Assembly: GCF_009389715.1 (NCBI RefSeq)
Contig: NW_024067738.1
Coordinates: 502,001 to 566,000, forward strand
Direction of reading: 5' to 3'
Length of the DNA: 64,000 nt
Source: Phoenix dactylifera
Lineage: Eukaryota > Streptophyta > Magnoliopsida > Arecales > Arecaceae
Position numbers and translations under genes: made by a program. Shown one piece after another: positions 1-25,773 of this stretch. Each line of letters opens with the position of its first letter. The first letter of the stretch is position 1. The notes below the pieces were generated by a model that saw nothing but the letters and a program-made list of their open reading frames with translations, ran no database searches and was not told where the DNA came from.

Positions 1-280
1 TCTGGTTCAGTAATCAGGTAGGTCTTAGTGAAACATTGAGATGCTATGTGGCCGAATTGTTGACACCTAGAACATTGAGTTTGGTTCCTAGGGGGATAGG
101 GAAGGACTATAGGTGGTGCGGCCAAACCGATTTCAGGTTAGGCTGCAACGAGGGTTGGCAGTTTAGGAGTCCTAAAGTTTCACATGAACTCACGGACCTC
201 TTGTTTGATTTCTTTCCTTTGAGCTTGTATGGCAGCGAATTGGTCCATGAGAAATTTCAGGACTTCGGAACCCATGGTAG
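1..280 (-). pseudogene. LTR-retrotransposon gag fragment with CCHC zinc knuckle
   Basis: Read on the minus strand from an ATG near 276, a single frame runs to the window edge and ends in a textbook CX2CX4HX4C zinc knuckle (CSRCQQFGHIASQC, about 35-75). Such knuckles bind RNA in retroelement Gag proteins. The frame carries two in-frame stops (one TGA, one TAA) between the N-terminal part and the knuckle, so it cannot make one protein. The N-terminal part (about 30 residues, with MDQFAAIQAQ) is helical and charged, as in gag. The rest of the element would lie outside the window to the left. I see nothing that identifies the exact lineage. Confidence 0.6.
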
Positions 281-284
281 CTAA

Positions 285-1100
285 GGAGGGTTTAGGTTAG
301 TCGGCTAGGTACTCCTCTTCACTATGGGTTGACATGTAATGATAACACTATGTGTGATGATGTAAAATGCAATGTCAATAATGAAACCCTAATAAATATG
401 ATGCAGGACCAAATTTGATATCGGACAACCTACTAATGCAATCTATTATGATTTCAGAAATCATTAATTTTTCACAAAAATAAGATAAAGTTTAAATGTT
501 GCTGATTTTTGTTTCGGTTATTCGCAATTAAGGATTAAGATTATTCAATTTAAGAAATTAGATTGCAATCAAGTAGTACAGTTACTCTGATCCTAAATCA
601 ATCTGATCGAAGAATGTTGAGAAACGTTCAATTGCTAGGATGTGCTAATTTAATATCTAGTTTTTAAAAGGTGAATAGGATGGGTTTGAAAGTAGGGGTT
701 TTATGTTCTGAATTTTGACAGTAAAAGTAAGTTTCAAGAAGATAGCTATTATGTAAGAGAACAAAAACATAATTAAATAAACAAGCTCAAGAAAAGTGGA
801 AACCTATCACTTGTCGGAAAGCAGACAGCCATAGTCATTCGCTCGTGGGCTAGGGCGACAATCAGGGTGCGGTTGCAGCTGATGGGCTCTCCAATTGTCG
901 CAGATAGAATATGGTTACAGTAGCTCCAAAGAGATTGGCGGATCTGATGGGCTTGTAAAAATGGAAGGGAGTGGGCCTCCTGGAGTTTGGGCCACAAAAG
1001 GGAGAAATGGGAAGGGGTTGACTCGGCTTGTGGGTTTGGGGTCCAGGAAGGGGCAGATGGGGCCTATTGTTTGGTTGGGCCCGTGTAATGTGAGAAGGGG
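285..1100. other. AT-rich spacer, no gene seen
   Basis: AT-rich sequence without a convincing reading frame, RNA gene or terminal repeats. It may be a decayed part of the retroelement whose gag lies at 1-280, but I cannot show this. Confidence 0.4.
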
Positions 1101-2190
1101 AAAGAGGGGTGAACTTCAGTCGAAAAAAGGAAAAGGCGAGGGAGAGGATGGCGGAGGCTTCGATGGAGGGAGGCGACGACAGAAACTTTGAGCGGCGGCC
1201 GATGGAGGAGGAGCTCGGAGGCGACCGTGGTTCAACCGTTGACGAGGGGAAGAAGGGGCGGCGGCGGAGCAGAGGAAGGGGATGGGGCTCGGGCGGTGAC
1301 TACGAGGGCGGCAAGGCAGAGACGCCGCCGCGGGTGGAGGCTTCCGGCGGCAAGTGGAGGCTCCTGGTGTTGAAATCACCACTTATCCTAAAAGCTTAAG
1401 CTTATAGAATAAAGTAGATTTATTTATATATTTTATATTTTCTTACACTCCCCCTCACATGTGGGCCGGACTTTTCTTTAACGGGCGAGCCCAACATGTG
1501 AAATTTTTAATAATGGGGTTAAAGAGTGTGGAGACAGGATTCGAACTCAGAACCTCTGTTCTGATACTATGTTGAAATCACCACTTATCCTAAAAGTTTA
1601 AGCTTATAGAATGAGGTAGATTTATTTATATATTTTATATTTTCTTACTCGGCGGCGGGTCACAGGCGGCATCCTCTCCGGATAGGGCACGCGTAGACGT
1701 GAGGCGAGCCGGACTCGGGGCGGTGGGCTTCCATGGGGCTGCGGTAGTCCCGGTGGCAAGCCGATGGCGAGGTGGAGGGATCACGGCGTGCAGGCGTTGT
1801 GAACGGGGTGAGGTGGAGGTGGCGACCGCTGGTTTGGCGGCTAGTGGGAAGGATCTGTTGAAAGAGGGTTTTTCCTTTGCCCCTGGTGTGAACCGAGCGA
1901 GAGAGAGATGGCCCCTTTTCTTCTGATGAACAGAACTGACAGAGAGAGAGGGGACCTGTTCTGGTTGTTGGTGGGAACCGAGGGAGAGAAGAGAATCTAG
2001 ATCATGGCTTTGGCAACTGGAGCAAAGCCGGCTTGCTCTGATATCAAGCTGAGGGCGGACCACTGCAGGGAGAAGAGAGAAAGATGAAGAAGAAGGGAAG
2101 GAGGCGAAAGAAGAGATTGTAGAGACACAGGAAGAAGATGTTATAGAGACGCAAAAAGAAATAAGAAGAGAAATCGATCCAACCACTCAA
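1100..2190. other. GC-rich segment, coding status doubtful
   Basis: Two GC-rich blocks (about 1130-1367 and 1650-1940) are separated by a TRIM element. Open frames exist on both strands (for example a 183-aa minus-strand frame), but the predicted peptides are low-complexity (Gly/Arg or Ser/Pro) and match no family I know. Frames of this kind arise freely in GGC/GAG-rich DNA. The block may have been one unit before the TRIM inserted. Confidence 0.35.
1368..1648 (-). mobile_element. TRIM (miniature LTR retrotransposon), family A
   Basis: Two nearly identical direct repeats of about 80 bp lie at 1368-1447 and 1570-1648. Read on the minus strand they start TGTAAGAAAA and end ATTTCAACA, the TG...CA form of LTRs. 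The right-hand LTR is followed by a primer-binding-like site (TAGTATCAGAAC, close to the initiator-Met-tRNA site TGGTATCAGAGC). The left-hand LTR is preceded by a polypurine tract (GAGGGGGAG). The internal part is about 120 bp and has no coding capacity. No clean target duplication was found. It depends on proteins supplied by other elements. Confidence 0.75.
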
Positions 2191-15997
<13,807 letters not shown>

Positions 15998-18900
15998 TGT
16001 GAGCGACAATTTCAGTTATCCGAAAGGTTTGCCAGAGAAGCATATGCTTTTTGATTCCAATAAGAAATTGAGCTGACTAAACACTGCCACCCATGGAGTA
16101 AAGAGTCGTCAGATAAAGTCTGCTTAACAGAGTTTCACATTGGCTTGAAACAGATAAAGTCCTGATTAGTGGTTAGATTTAGCCTTTTATGGTCTGGACA
16201 CTGGAAGTTTCGTCTTTCTCAATACAAATAGAGCTGTCACTTTATGGGTCACGTGTTTGGATTGCTACCATATAAGTAACACTTAGAAAATACTAGTATA
16301 ATTTGCATCTTATTTATTGTAGCTTTCGTTCTGCTTCTGGTTTGTATCTCAATAGAAAATTAAGGAATTGCCTGTATACAGTGAATACATCTCTGCATCT
16401 TTCTCACAATGTGGTGCATTTTAATGCTTTGGCTGAGTCTTTTTTTTCCTTGTCGTTGCTTTTCTTGGTTCTGCTCTCGATTATGTACAGTAAGAGAGGC
16501 ATGCGGTGCTTTTTATTGTAAAACAGTGATACTCTTCAGCAACCGTTCTTATATTTCTTCATATGGTTGTGGATATTATGCTCGTTAGCCTTTAAGATAT
16601 TCAGCCACTGATGCTTTTTATTTATTTATTTGCAAATCTTAGCTTGTATGTCCATTAAAATTTCTAGGTTGATGTGGTGCTGATTGTTTTTTCCTTTTTT
16701 TTTGCTTATTTGAACGGTCAGATAGGGAGGCACAGCTATAGAGATTTGCTATAACTGACATTGTGGGAACTGGGAAATGGACAGTATTTTATACCTAAAT
16801 TTTGTATACTTGAGAACGAGTGGATTTGGCCATGAAACTACCTTTCTTGATAAGGTCTGTGGTGTATATGATGAATACCATTTTTTGGGTCAATCTTCCT
16901 CCAAAGGCAAGGGTCTTGGTATCAATTGAGAGAGAGAGACATGAAAAAGGTTATGCTACCAGCACCATGTCTTGCATCCTGCTGCCTTTTGTTCCTTCCT
17001 TTCTGCGCACATTGATGGATTAAATTTTGGTTGCACTAATCTGTGGGCCTGTTTGCATTGCCTTTTTGTGGTCTTTTCATTCGGCTGGTGATATAAAAAT
17101 AAATTCTGTCCGGGATTCTTTTAAATTAAATTTGAATTTTTTAAAGTACCATCGGCGTCCCTGGGATTGGAGTGTGTTTGGATGGTAAGATTTCCGCATG
17201 TCTTCATGTATCGATCATTTTGCCTCCTGACGAAGCCGTCGATGTTCGGTTTCTAAATCGGACAGTTTCCCAGTATATGATCCCTTGCAGGCTTGGCTTT
17301 ACACCTAGGACGATCCTGCAGCCAGCTCACGTGGTGGATGCTCACGGGGCAGGTCTTTAGCCTTCTGATATTGCTGGGCTGGACGGACCATGTATTTGTG
17401 CTCCAGTATGTTTGGATGCTTGAAATTTGCTCTTTTAGCTTGCCCTTAGGACCCGACCTACAATTTTACAGTAACCCTGGTTTTGCTGCCAAAATTTGAG
17501 CTCAAGGTGGTGAGATCAAACGAGCACCGAGTTGTTGATGTTGGATGTGCTTTGAGTTGAAGAGATAAACTGGAGAATGGTTGTGCTAGTCGAGCTTGAA
17601 GAGATAATGCTAGCAATCCGGACTGAAAATAGAAAAAAAAAAAAGAAAGTTCACCGGCCGGAGTTTGTTCAGCGGAAAATCCTCCAGATGCTTAGGTTAG
17701 ATGGAATTTTTGAAAAAAATAATAAATATTTGAGAAAGTTGCAGGGTAAAAAGGAGCTTAGCCAAGTGTACCCGAAGGTTCTCTGGATCTTGCTTATATA
17801 GAAAGAGAGTTGATGCTTGTTCTTGAGTAAGGCGGAAATGGGCCTTAATTGCTATATAATGATCCGTACGTTGTACACATTGCATATCTCAATCGCATGG
17901 TTTGTGCATTAACTGCTCAATTGTACAGGACAAGCTATATCCGCTCTGCAATGCACCTCATAAATAACAACATCTTCGACAAGCTTTAACTGCATTCGAA
18001 TTGGAGATATGCAGCATGTTGTTGCTGGTCGGCCAATTTACTTATATCGGCAACTTGACCGATATCGAGATCAGCAATCCGATCGATTACCGTAGTTGGT
18101 GGCTTGGTTGATGCCGAGGCTAGGTTGAGAAATATATGCCATACAACCTAGGGTTCAAGTTGTTTGGCCATTTATTGGTTTTTTGTGAAAATAGTTACAT
18201 AAATTCGGCTTATTTGGGGTGGTAAATACGAAATTAAGGGTATGAACAGGCTTTCTCTTGCACAATAACAATGGATGCACCGTGACAAAATAGTACAATT
18301 GTGCAGTACATACATTGTCGCCCTTCTGGCTCTCTCTCTCTCTCTCTCTCTAGCTTCACTCGTCCAGGCCGTCCAGCTCCCTAGATGCATTGATCCCCAG
18401 CCCCCACTCCAACGGCGGAGCCACGAATCCATTTCGGCCATCGCGTGTCAGGCGCATCGGTGGGCGTGCAGGCAGCTCGCTCTCATCCAGTGGGTGTCTC
18501 TCTCACCCTCTAATCTCTATTCTCGATCTCATCATGGGCTGCTTCTACTTTAACAATATCCATGTGGTCGTAATCCTTCCTTCAAATGATAATAATAATA
18601 ATAACACTGTATCCCTTTTGGCTCGTCCTGAATGAGATTTAACAATGATCCCATAAAAAATTTGTGAGATCTGTCGAGTATTTAGCCCTTAAACAAAAAA
18701 TACAGTGTGGCCCATCTTGGAGAAAGCAAAGACTACATAGATTGATGATATAAAAATCCTCCATTATGGGCTCGGAGATTCTTGGGAGACTAGTGCTTCA
18801 ACCTTGTCCCTACTGTGGTCTAATATTGCCCTTGTTCTTTTTCTGATCTCAAAGAATGCCCCTACTCCAGATGGTTGTAAACCATCTCTTTGACATCTTG

Positions 18901-20700
18901 AATCCACTTGCATGCCTCTGCAAGTGTCATACATTGTCGCCCTTTTAGTGCCATCCAATGAATATAATCAAGAAATGGCTTGAGGTGTTCGAGTGATGCC
19001 AATCATTATAGGGCCATGATTTGTAATTGATTGTATTAAATATAGTCGGCCTCCATAAAAATTGATTGTGCCAAATTTAGTCGGTCTTACTAAACTTCAT
19101 TTTGATTAATTTGTGATTGATTGTGCCAAATATAGTCAATCTTACCAAACTTCGTCAGTCTTCTAGTACTATATAAATGCAGCTCCTATACATTGTAATG
19201 ACAAACAGAAATACAATTCCCTTCCATTCCTTTTTTTTTTAACAATGCCTACCAATAGCAGCCATCAAGCATGTTGAAGTACTCCTTCATAGATTTAAAA
19301 GTTCAAAACTAGTAAATTTTGCAGCAGCTTACATAATTCTTCCAAAATTGAAAATTAGCACAAACGGCATTATTTGTATAACTAACCCAAAATTTAGCAG
19401 AAGCTCATGGCTCAGCCATGCTAAAGGGCCTGAATATGAAAAACCAATACTAGAGCTTCTCCACATTTGTGTTGCAAGATAAAAGTGATACGTTAAGAAT
19501 ATCAGTGCATCTTTTTTTTTTTTTTTTTTTTGAGAACATGCCATGTGCTTGCTAATGAAAAAGAGTCACAAGAAAAGCATCTTTCATAAAATACTTTTCC
19601 CCCTCAACTTTGCCCCCCCTTTTTTTCTCCAGCAATATCTTTTGCATTTTCTCCTCTAATACTACTCCTAATTAGAATTAGTTTTGGCATGCACATGAGT
19701 GCTGTATAAACAAGAATATAATTCAAATGTATACAAACAAGAATGTACAATGCAGTCTTCAAACTCGTATAAATCAAATTTATAAAAGCACTATTTCTAT
19801 ATTTTTTTTTTCCAATAATTATGGGGTTGGATTGAATTTGTCACTTTTTCTATGTAGCATGTAAAATTTTGGGTATGATAAACTATATTTGCTTTTTTCT
19901 TTATGTGTAAGATGATTTCGGTCCGCACCACTCACACTTTATCATGAGAAAAAATTAAATCAATATTTAACGGGGAACAAGTCTAGGCCTTAACTCATTT
20001 TCACCACCTAGACTTGTAACAATGATAAACATGATTACTTACATGTGTTGGTATTATTATTACTGCTGCTGCTACTATTATTTGAAAAAAAAATATGCTT
20101 AAAGTTAATTATGAAAAAATAGAATAAACACTCCTATTGAATCCCATGCCACAATGAAACACTAGTTGTTTGCAGTCTGCATGTCAGATGTTGCTTAGTT
20201 GCTTCCAAATTCAGATTTCAATTAGCCGATGGAAGAGACGGTCATGATCTTTCGTCAGGCTTATCGTTTATCATCGCAATTCACGCAATTGCAGCGGCTC
20301 CAGCCAACGAGAAACAAAGAAATGCGCTTACTCTCCTCCGCGGTTCAGTATAAGCCCAGTTCAAAATTCCCCTGTCGCCTGTCGGAGACCAGCAGGTGGC
20401 GCCCAACACAGGACGCGGTACGAACGGGACATCAAAACCCGAATCTGAAGCTACTCTCTTCCACAAATTCACAAAACTACCCCTTCGATTAATCTCCGCA
20501 CTCCTCACTGTCTTTACGTCAAGGTTAACATTCCACTCACAGTGGCATTCTCGATATTCACTCCAATTCTGAGACCAAAATCATCCACAACCGCATTAAA
20601 AAAAAAGGTGAAAAAGAGTTAAAATCCAAGAACGGAGGTCCCCTTGGCCAAACCAGAGCATCGGATGCCGTTTAAAAGCCCAAGCCCCTTTCCTCCACCA
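15998..20700. other. Intergenic region downstream of ADAGIO
   Basis: This stretch contains the 3' untranslated region and downstream sequence. A CT dinucleotide run lies at about 18331-18354 and a T-run at 19511-19531. The stretch about 19000-19230 resembles an old LTR end, with a TATATAAATGC box near 19170 and an A-rich end at 19215. No convincing gene or RNA was seen. Confidence 0.5.
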
Positions 20701-20751
20701 ATGGCGAATCCAGCTTTCTCACGAGGTGTCTCTCTACATTCCAAAACCTAA
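20701..20751 (+). other. Possible upstream ORF (16 codons)
   Basis: An ATG at 20701 opens a 16-codon frame ending in TAA at 20749-20751, 53 bp before the main start. It would act as an upstream ORF only if transcription starts before 20701, which I cannot tell. Confidence 0.35.
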
Positions 20752-20763
20752 CCCTAACCCTAG
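20745..20763 (+). promoter_or_regulatory. Telo-box-like CCTAACCCTAACCCTAG
   Basis: Two and a half units of the plant telomere motif lie just before the start codon of the 20804 gene. Telo-boxes near transcription starts are known from broadly expressed plant genes, including ribosomal and mitochondrial ones. This is a short match, not a telomere remnant. Confidence 0.5.
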
Positions 20764-20803
20764 TTCTGCCGTCTCCACTCCAATCCCCACTCCCGTCTGC
20801 ACC

Positions 20804-21363
20804 ATGGCCGCCGCGCAGGCGCGAGAGGCGGCCCCGCCGCCGGTGATCGGGAAGGCGGGGCGGTACACCGTCTTCATCACCCCGCCGCCGACCCCCAAGT
20901 CCTCCGAGGCCCCGAGGCCCCTGAGCTCTAGTCCTAAGCTGAGACCTAGCCCCAGTCCAAGAAATGTGGCTCCTCTGTCCGTCAGTATAACTCCGCCGGC
21001 GCCCCCACCGGTTCAAGTCCCGCCGCAGCAGTTCGAGAAGCCGGCCGCTCGGCCGTCGGGATCCGTGTTTGGGTTCTTCTGGGACGCCGTCGCCAAAGTC
21101 CAAGATGGTATCTTTTTGAGGTTTTCTCGTTTGTTTGTGTGGTTGGTTGTCGGTTCTTTGGGGTTTCGGGTTTGTTAGGTGTGGTGTGGTTGTTCTACTT
21201 GGCAGTGCATTCGAGCTTGGACGACTACCTGGCGGATTGGTTTGGGTTGAACCGATCGAAGTATCAATGGGCGTTGAATGATTACTACGAGAACAACGGA
21301 AAGGTTAGCTTTTCTTTTTTAAATTTTAGATTTTTAATTATAGAAAGTTCGTGTTTGTTTTCT

Positions 21364-21397
<34 letters not shown>

Positions 21398-24300
21398 GGG
21401 GGGGGGTGGGGGTGGTGAATCGGTGATTTTCCTAGAGTAAATTTGAATTCGACTGTGATATTTGCTGTCCATTGTTGAGAGTTTTTTTACTATTCTCTTT
21501 CGCCTTCTGATTTTGCTGGTTTACGAGTGTGTATTGTCTTGGAATTATTTGGACTTGGAAGTATAAGAGTTGGATTTTTATTGGTCATTTGTTGCTTAAT
21601 TGAGAGATCTGGCTTGATTTCTAAAGTGAGGGTGTCTCTATTTTGATTCTTCTCAGGATTATTTGCTTTAAGTAAGAAATTGGATGTATAAAAGTATTAA
21701 TCTTTTGGTTCTTATAATCATCCTTGAGTGAAAGTAATTCAGTTTCGTGGCAAAAACTTAAATATGATTACGATCCCTCAAAATCTTGAGGAGCTTATGG
21801 TAGTTTCTGAGAGTTGAACTAGGTTTCTCTGAGATGGTAATTGTCTGCCATTTTGCCTTATAATTTTTACTTAAAAACTAAGTTAAAGCATAGCGTCAAT
21901 TGTGCTTTCCTTTATTTCAGAATTATCTTTTGGCTTTTTCTTCCTGTGGGTGATTTCTTTTCTTTTTTCCTGCTGATGCTGTCATCTTTGAGTAGTAAGT
22001 ATTATGCTTACTTTTTGGGGAGAGATCTTATATCTTTGAATAGTGAATTCTTGCTTCTTATGGTCTTAGATAATCAATATTCTTCCCACTTTTAGCTCGT
22101 TTTATGAGATTGGGATCTTCCATTTCGATGATCAGGTTTTTTGGCTCCTTGTGTTTTGGGGTTGCATGTGAGGATCTTTGATAACCCATGTTTTGATGTA
22201 ATATGTGATTGCGGTCATGCTTATCAGATTTTATGGATTGATGTAAGCTTCATCATGTTATCTTTTTGATACATTTGCTGTCACAAGACATTAGCCTTAG
22301 TTTGATTGATTGGTAGTTTGTTTGTTTATTTGTTTACTTGGCTTTCACCTTGGCTTCGAAATCTCAATCTGCTGTTATTTATCCTCATATTGCATGTTAG
22401 GTTTCTTCCTACATTTATGGTTTTCATCCTTGTCTTGTATAGACATTCATTTGAGTTGAACCAATTTAGGGGAATCTGGTAAATGAAATATGTGTAATAT
22501 CTAAAGGGATTATAGAGGTGATGTTGCGCAAAACACATGATCCAAACGGCGAATAGATCCCCCAGCGTGAAGAGAAACACCAACATGAAGAACAGCACCT
22601 GCAGCTCTGATACCGGTTGTTGCGCAAAACACAGGATCCAAACGGCGAACAGAACCATGCACAAAATTGAGAGAGGAAGAGGAAGAGGAATTGAACATAG
22701 GGATTTTATGTGGTTCGGCAATGTGCCTACGTCCACGGGAGTGAAACGACCGTAACTTTCACTATCTCTCAAATAACAAGGATTACAAGATATTTATAGT
22801 TAAACCCTAGCCCCAGAGTCCCAACCCCTATCAGCATCCCTATTACAATAAAATACTACATAATTATTCCAAAGATAAACATATTCCGTCGCTTCGCTCC
22901 GATCTGTTAGAATATCAATGTACCACTCAAATAAGGATACCTCAATATGAGCCACTTACTCTAACAGGTGACTGCTACAGCATGTAGGGATTGAAGTTAC
23001 TCATACTTTCATCAACTAGGGATGTTGAAGTTACTAACTAATATTTTCATCAACTATGTATACTTCTTATGACAATAATGTTTTTTTTTATGTGCATAAA
23101 CATGTCTTCTACTTATATTGCATTGACTGTTGTCGTGTTGTAGATTAACAATTAAGAGACATTGATATCAAATGATGCACACATATAATCAAATGATTTG
23201 CACGTGCAATGCACGTTTCAATTTAACTAGTTGCAATGTATGCTGGAGTATTTCCTCCCCATCATGAAGTTTTGGAAATCAGAAATAGGTGCTATATCAC
23301 AACGAGACGTGTCTTGCATTCTTATATGTTGCTGTCAATATCAGATCATGATTAATAAAGTGTCAATTGCTTTTTGGACCCTAAACTGTTTCAGAGTTAA
23401 ATTAAAGATGTCATGCACAATTTGTTTAGTATCCTGCAATTACTATCATCCGTTTGTAGCTCCATTTTCCATGAGGCATATAGATATTTGCTTGCATATG
23501 TTCTCTGCTACATGACATCTACACATAGGTGATATGCTAATGTGCAACTAATAGATACTCATTAGCTGATTCTATTATTCATGTTGATTCTATCTCTTGT
23601 ATGTAAACTCTTTCAAGTCATAAGCTTGGGATCTTACAGCTTGTTGGTCTTGTAGTAACTGCTTAATCTATGCTCAGTTGCACTAAATTAGAAGCTGTTT
23701 GAACTGAATCCAATTGCACTAAATTAGGAGCTGTTTTCTCCTTGTGCTATTCAGAAGATGCTTTGGGGCAAATGGATAGACTAGAACTTCTGAGATATTC
23801 TTGTTACCTGCATCTTGAACTAAAGTTCAATTGCACTGCTTTCAAATCTGTTGACTTGTAATCTTTTGAGTACTTGGTTGCAGGAATTCTAGACAAATCT
23901 TTGCATTACTTATTCAGTTTGTCAAGTTGTCAACATAAAACATGGTTGAATGTTGGATGTTTTTTTTTTGTTGAGCACCATGATTCAGTATGATGTACCC
24001 TGTGTGCAAGATATGAGCATCTCCAGATAAGAACAGTCTCTATTCTTGTTATCTTTCATCAACAAAGAGCACCTTGGATTCCTTTCCATGCATGAACTGC
24101 CATTCAAGAGCAATATGAAATCCCATTTCCAGTGTTATTATTTGAAAGTATCAGGCTTGAGGTTCTTGCTTGCACATTCTTGGTTGCTTGTCTGCATGTG
24201 CATATTATCTTTGATAATTAATATAAGTGGCTTCAGATCTTCCGACCTGAATGGTAAGGTGTCTTTGCTGCATATAGATGTCTGATCTTCTGTCTTAGCT

Positions 24301-25773
24301 TTCCCAGGGGAAATTACTAGGTATGTGTGAGGATCCGTGCGGGCGTGTGTTTAGTCCCACATCGGTTATTCGCTGGGTAGATCTTGGGTACTTATACAGG
24401 ATCAAGGAATCCAAACAATACCTTCCGGCTAGCCATTTTGGGTGAGGTCCTGGGTTGTTACAAATGGTATCAGAGCGGACCTGGCCCATAACTTACGTGG
24501 ACTAGGGGACACTGCAACACGAATCCATTGGGGCTGACCATAGGCCAATCGTGGTGTTTGTGATTAGATTTGAATAGATATGAACCCTTAGCCTGACGAG
24601 GACGTCAGGGCTTGAACGGGGGGAGTATGTGAGGACCCATGCGGGCGTGTGTTTAGTCCCACATCAGTTATTCGTTGGGTTGATGTTGGGTACTTATACA
24701 GGATCAAGGAACCCAAATAATACCTTTCGGCTAGCCATTTTGGGTGAGGTCCTGAGTTGTTACAAATGGTATCAGAGCGGACCCGACCCATAACTTATGT
24801 GGACTAGGGGACACTGCAGCACGGATCCATTGGGGTTGACCACGGACCGATCGTGGTGTTTGTGATTAGATTTGAATGGATTTGAACCCTTAGCCTGACG
24901 AGGACATCAGGGCTTGAACGGGGGGAGTATGTGAGGATCCGTGCGGGCGTGTGTTTAGTCCCACATCGGTTATTCGCTGGGTAGATTTTGGGTACTTATA
25001 CAGGATCAAGGAATCCAAACAATACCTCCCAGCTAGCCATTTTGGGTGAGGTCCTGAGTTGTTACAGTATATCTAGTTGTTTGCTAGGATGTCCATGCTG
25101 CAAAGTGCCATGAGTTCTTCAGCTTTTGCCAACTTTTTACCATGCAGACCACACTGCATAATGCCATCAAATGCTAAGCTACTTTTTAAATGGCGACAAT
25201 CATCTCCCAGCTGTGTCTGCCATCCTAGATTTCCCCAGGTTTTTACAGCAAAGATGCACTTTCTGTTATGATTTAACATTAGTTGCAGAATATTTCATTC
25301 ATGTATTTCTTAGGATTGTATGGCTTCTGGGGTTGGTTTGAAGTTTGGTTTTGCAGCCTGCACAAGAATGTTGAGGATTTTGTCATAGGCCTATTGCATA
25401 GGTATGGTAACAGTGGCAGGCCACCCTTTTTTGTAATATGTTGTCTTTCATCATCTTGAGATGGAGTTATAGAATATATAAAGTAAGACAGTTCTCCGCA
25501 TTTCTGTGGTTTTTTTTTTTTGTTGTGAGGGGGGATGAGTTCACTTCTTTGGTGTTGATGAGTGTCTTTACTGAAAAGCAGGTTTTTTTTTAATAAAACC
25601 CAGCATTCTCAAATTATTATAAAAATTATCATCTAATCGAAAAAAAGGAAGAAACTGAATTATTTTTGTTGCTTTTGGATGCAATTTGAGTTAACAGAAT
25701 CATTTCATTGCAGATGGAAGGTGGCAAAGTTGGTAAACCAAAAGAACCTACCAGCAAAGGGCAAGCTGTGTAA
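20804..25773 (+). CDS. Conserved-looking plant protein of unknown function, 153 aa, three exons
   Basis: Exons 20804-21107, 21206-21303 and 25714-25773 join with GT/AG borders into 154 codons, in frame throughout. The start is an ATG in a strong context (ACCATGG). A longer open frame reaches 20726, but it begins with GTG. Residues 1-85 are rich in Pro, Ala and Ser (ITPPPTPKS), as in a disordered or transit-peptide-like region. Residues ~88-135 are a compact acidic/aromatic segment (FWDAVAKVQD, then LDDYLADWFGLNRSKYQWAL and NDYYENNGK). The tail is short and basic (PKEPTSKGQAV). Correct splicing of a well-ordered C-terminal segment argues that the gene is real. I do not recognise the family. 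The middle segment suggests a small structural or organellar subunit, but this is a guess. Confidence 0.8.
22525..22966 (-). mobile_element. Truncated LTR element with Met-tRNA primer-binding site
   Basis: On the minus strand an LTR-like unit runs from TGTTAGAGTAAG (about 22966) to TTTTGCGCAACA (about 22617), followed at once by CCGGTATCAGAGC, close to the initiator-Met primer site. After a short internal stretch the LTR's last 30 or so bases recur (22525-22556, GGATCATGTGTTTTGCGCAA), so a truncated second LTR is present. Only a miniature or deleted copia-like element remains. Confidence 0.6.
24326..25066 (+). mobile_element. TRIM family B: three LTRs and two internal domains in tandem
   Basis: Three LTRs of exactly 137 bp (24326-24462, 24628-24764, 24930-25066; TGTGAGG...TTACA) alternate with two internal domains of exactly 165 bp. 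Each internal domain starts with the perfect initiator-Met primer site TGGTATCAGAGC (24465-24476 in the first) and ends with a polypurine tract (GGGGGGAGTA). The flanks are GTATG and GTATA, a 4-of-5 target duplication. There is no coding capacity. The tandem form suggests recombination between LTRs or template switching. Relatives lie at 37358-37485 and 41242-41646. Confidence 0.9.

Larger units (their letters stand above)
21304..25713 (+). other. 4.4-kb intron 2 of the 153-aa protein gene
   Basis: It begins GTTAGC and ends TTTCATTGCAG. It contains a T/G homopolymer tract (about 21361-21415), an LTR fragment (22525-22966) and a three-LTR TRIM array (24326-25066). The remainder is AT-rich without recognised features. 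Confidence 0.8.

Noticed and set aside
1635..2186. 183-aa minus-strand open frame
   Set aside because: Ser/Pro-rich low-complexity peptide in GC/GA-rich DNA, crosses a TRIM LTR end, no domain resemblance.
20745..20763. Interstitial telomere remnant
   Set aside because: Only about 2.5 units, located at a promoter; a telo-box is the simpler reading.
20726..20803. Extended N-terminus of the 153-aa protein
   Set aside because: The extension starts with GTG and is a Pro/Asn-rich reading of telo-box sequence; the ATG at 20804 has the better context.
24465..24476. tRNA gene suggested by TGGTATCAGAGC
   Set aside because: This is the primer-binding complement of a tRNA 3' end; no cloverleaf or A/B boxes around it.
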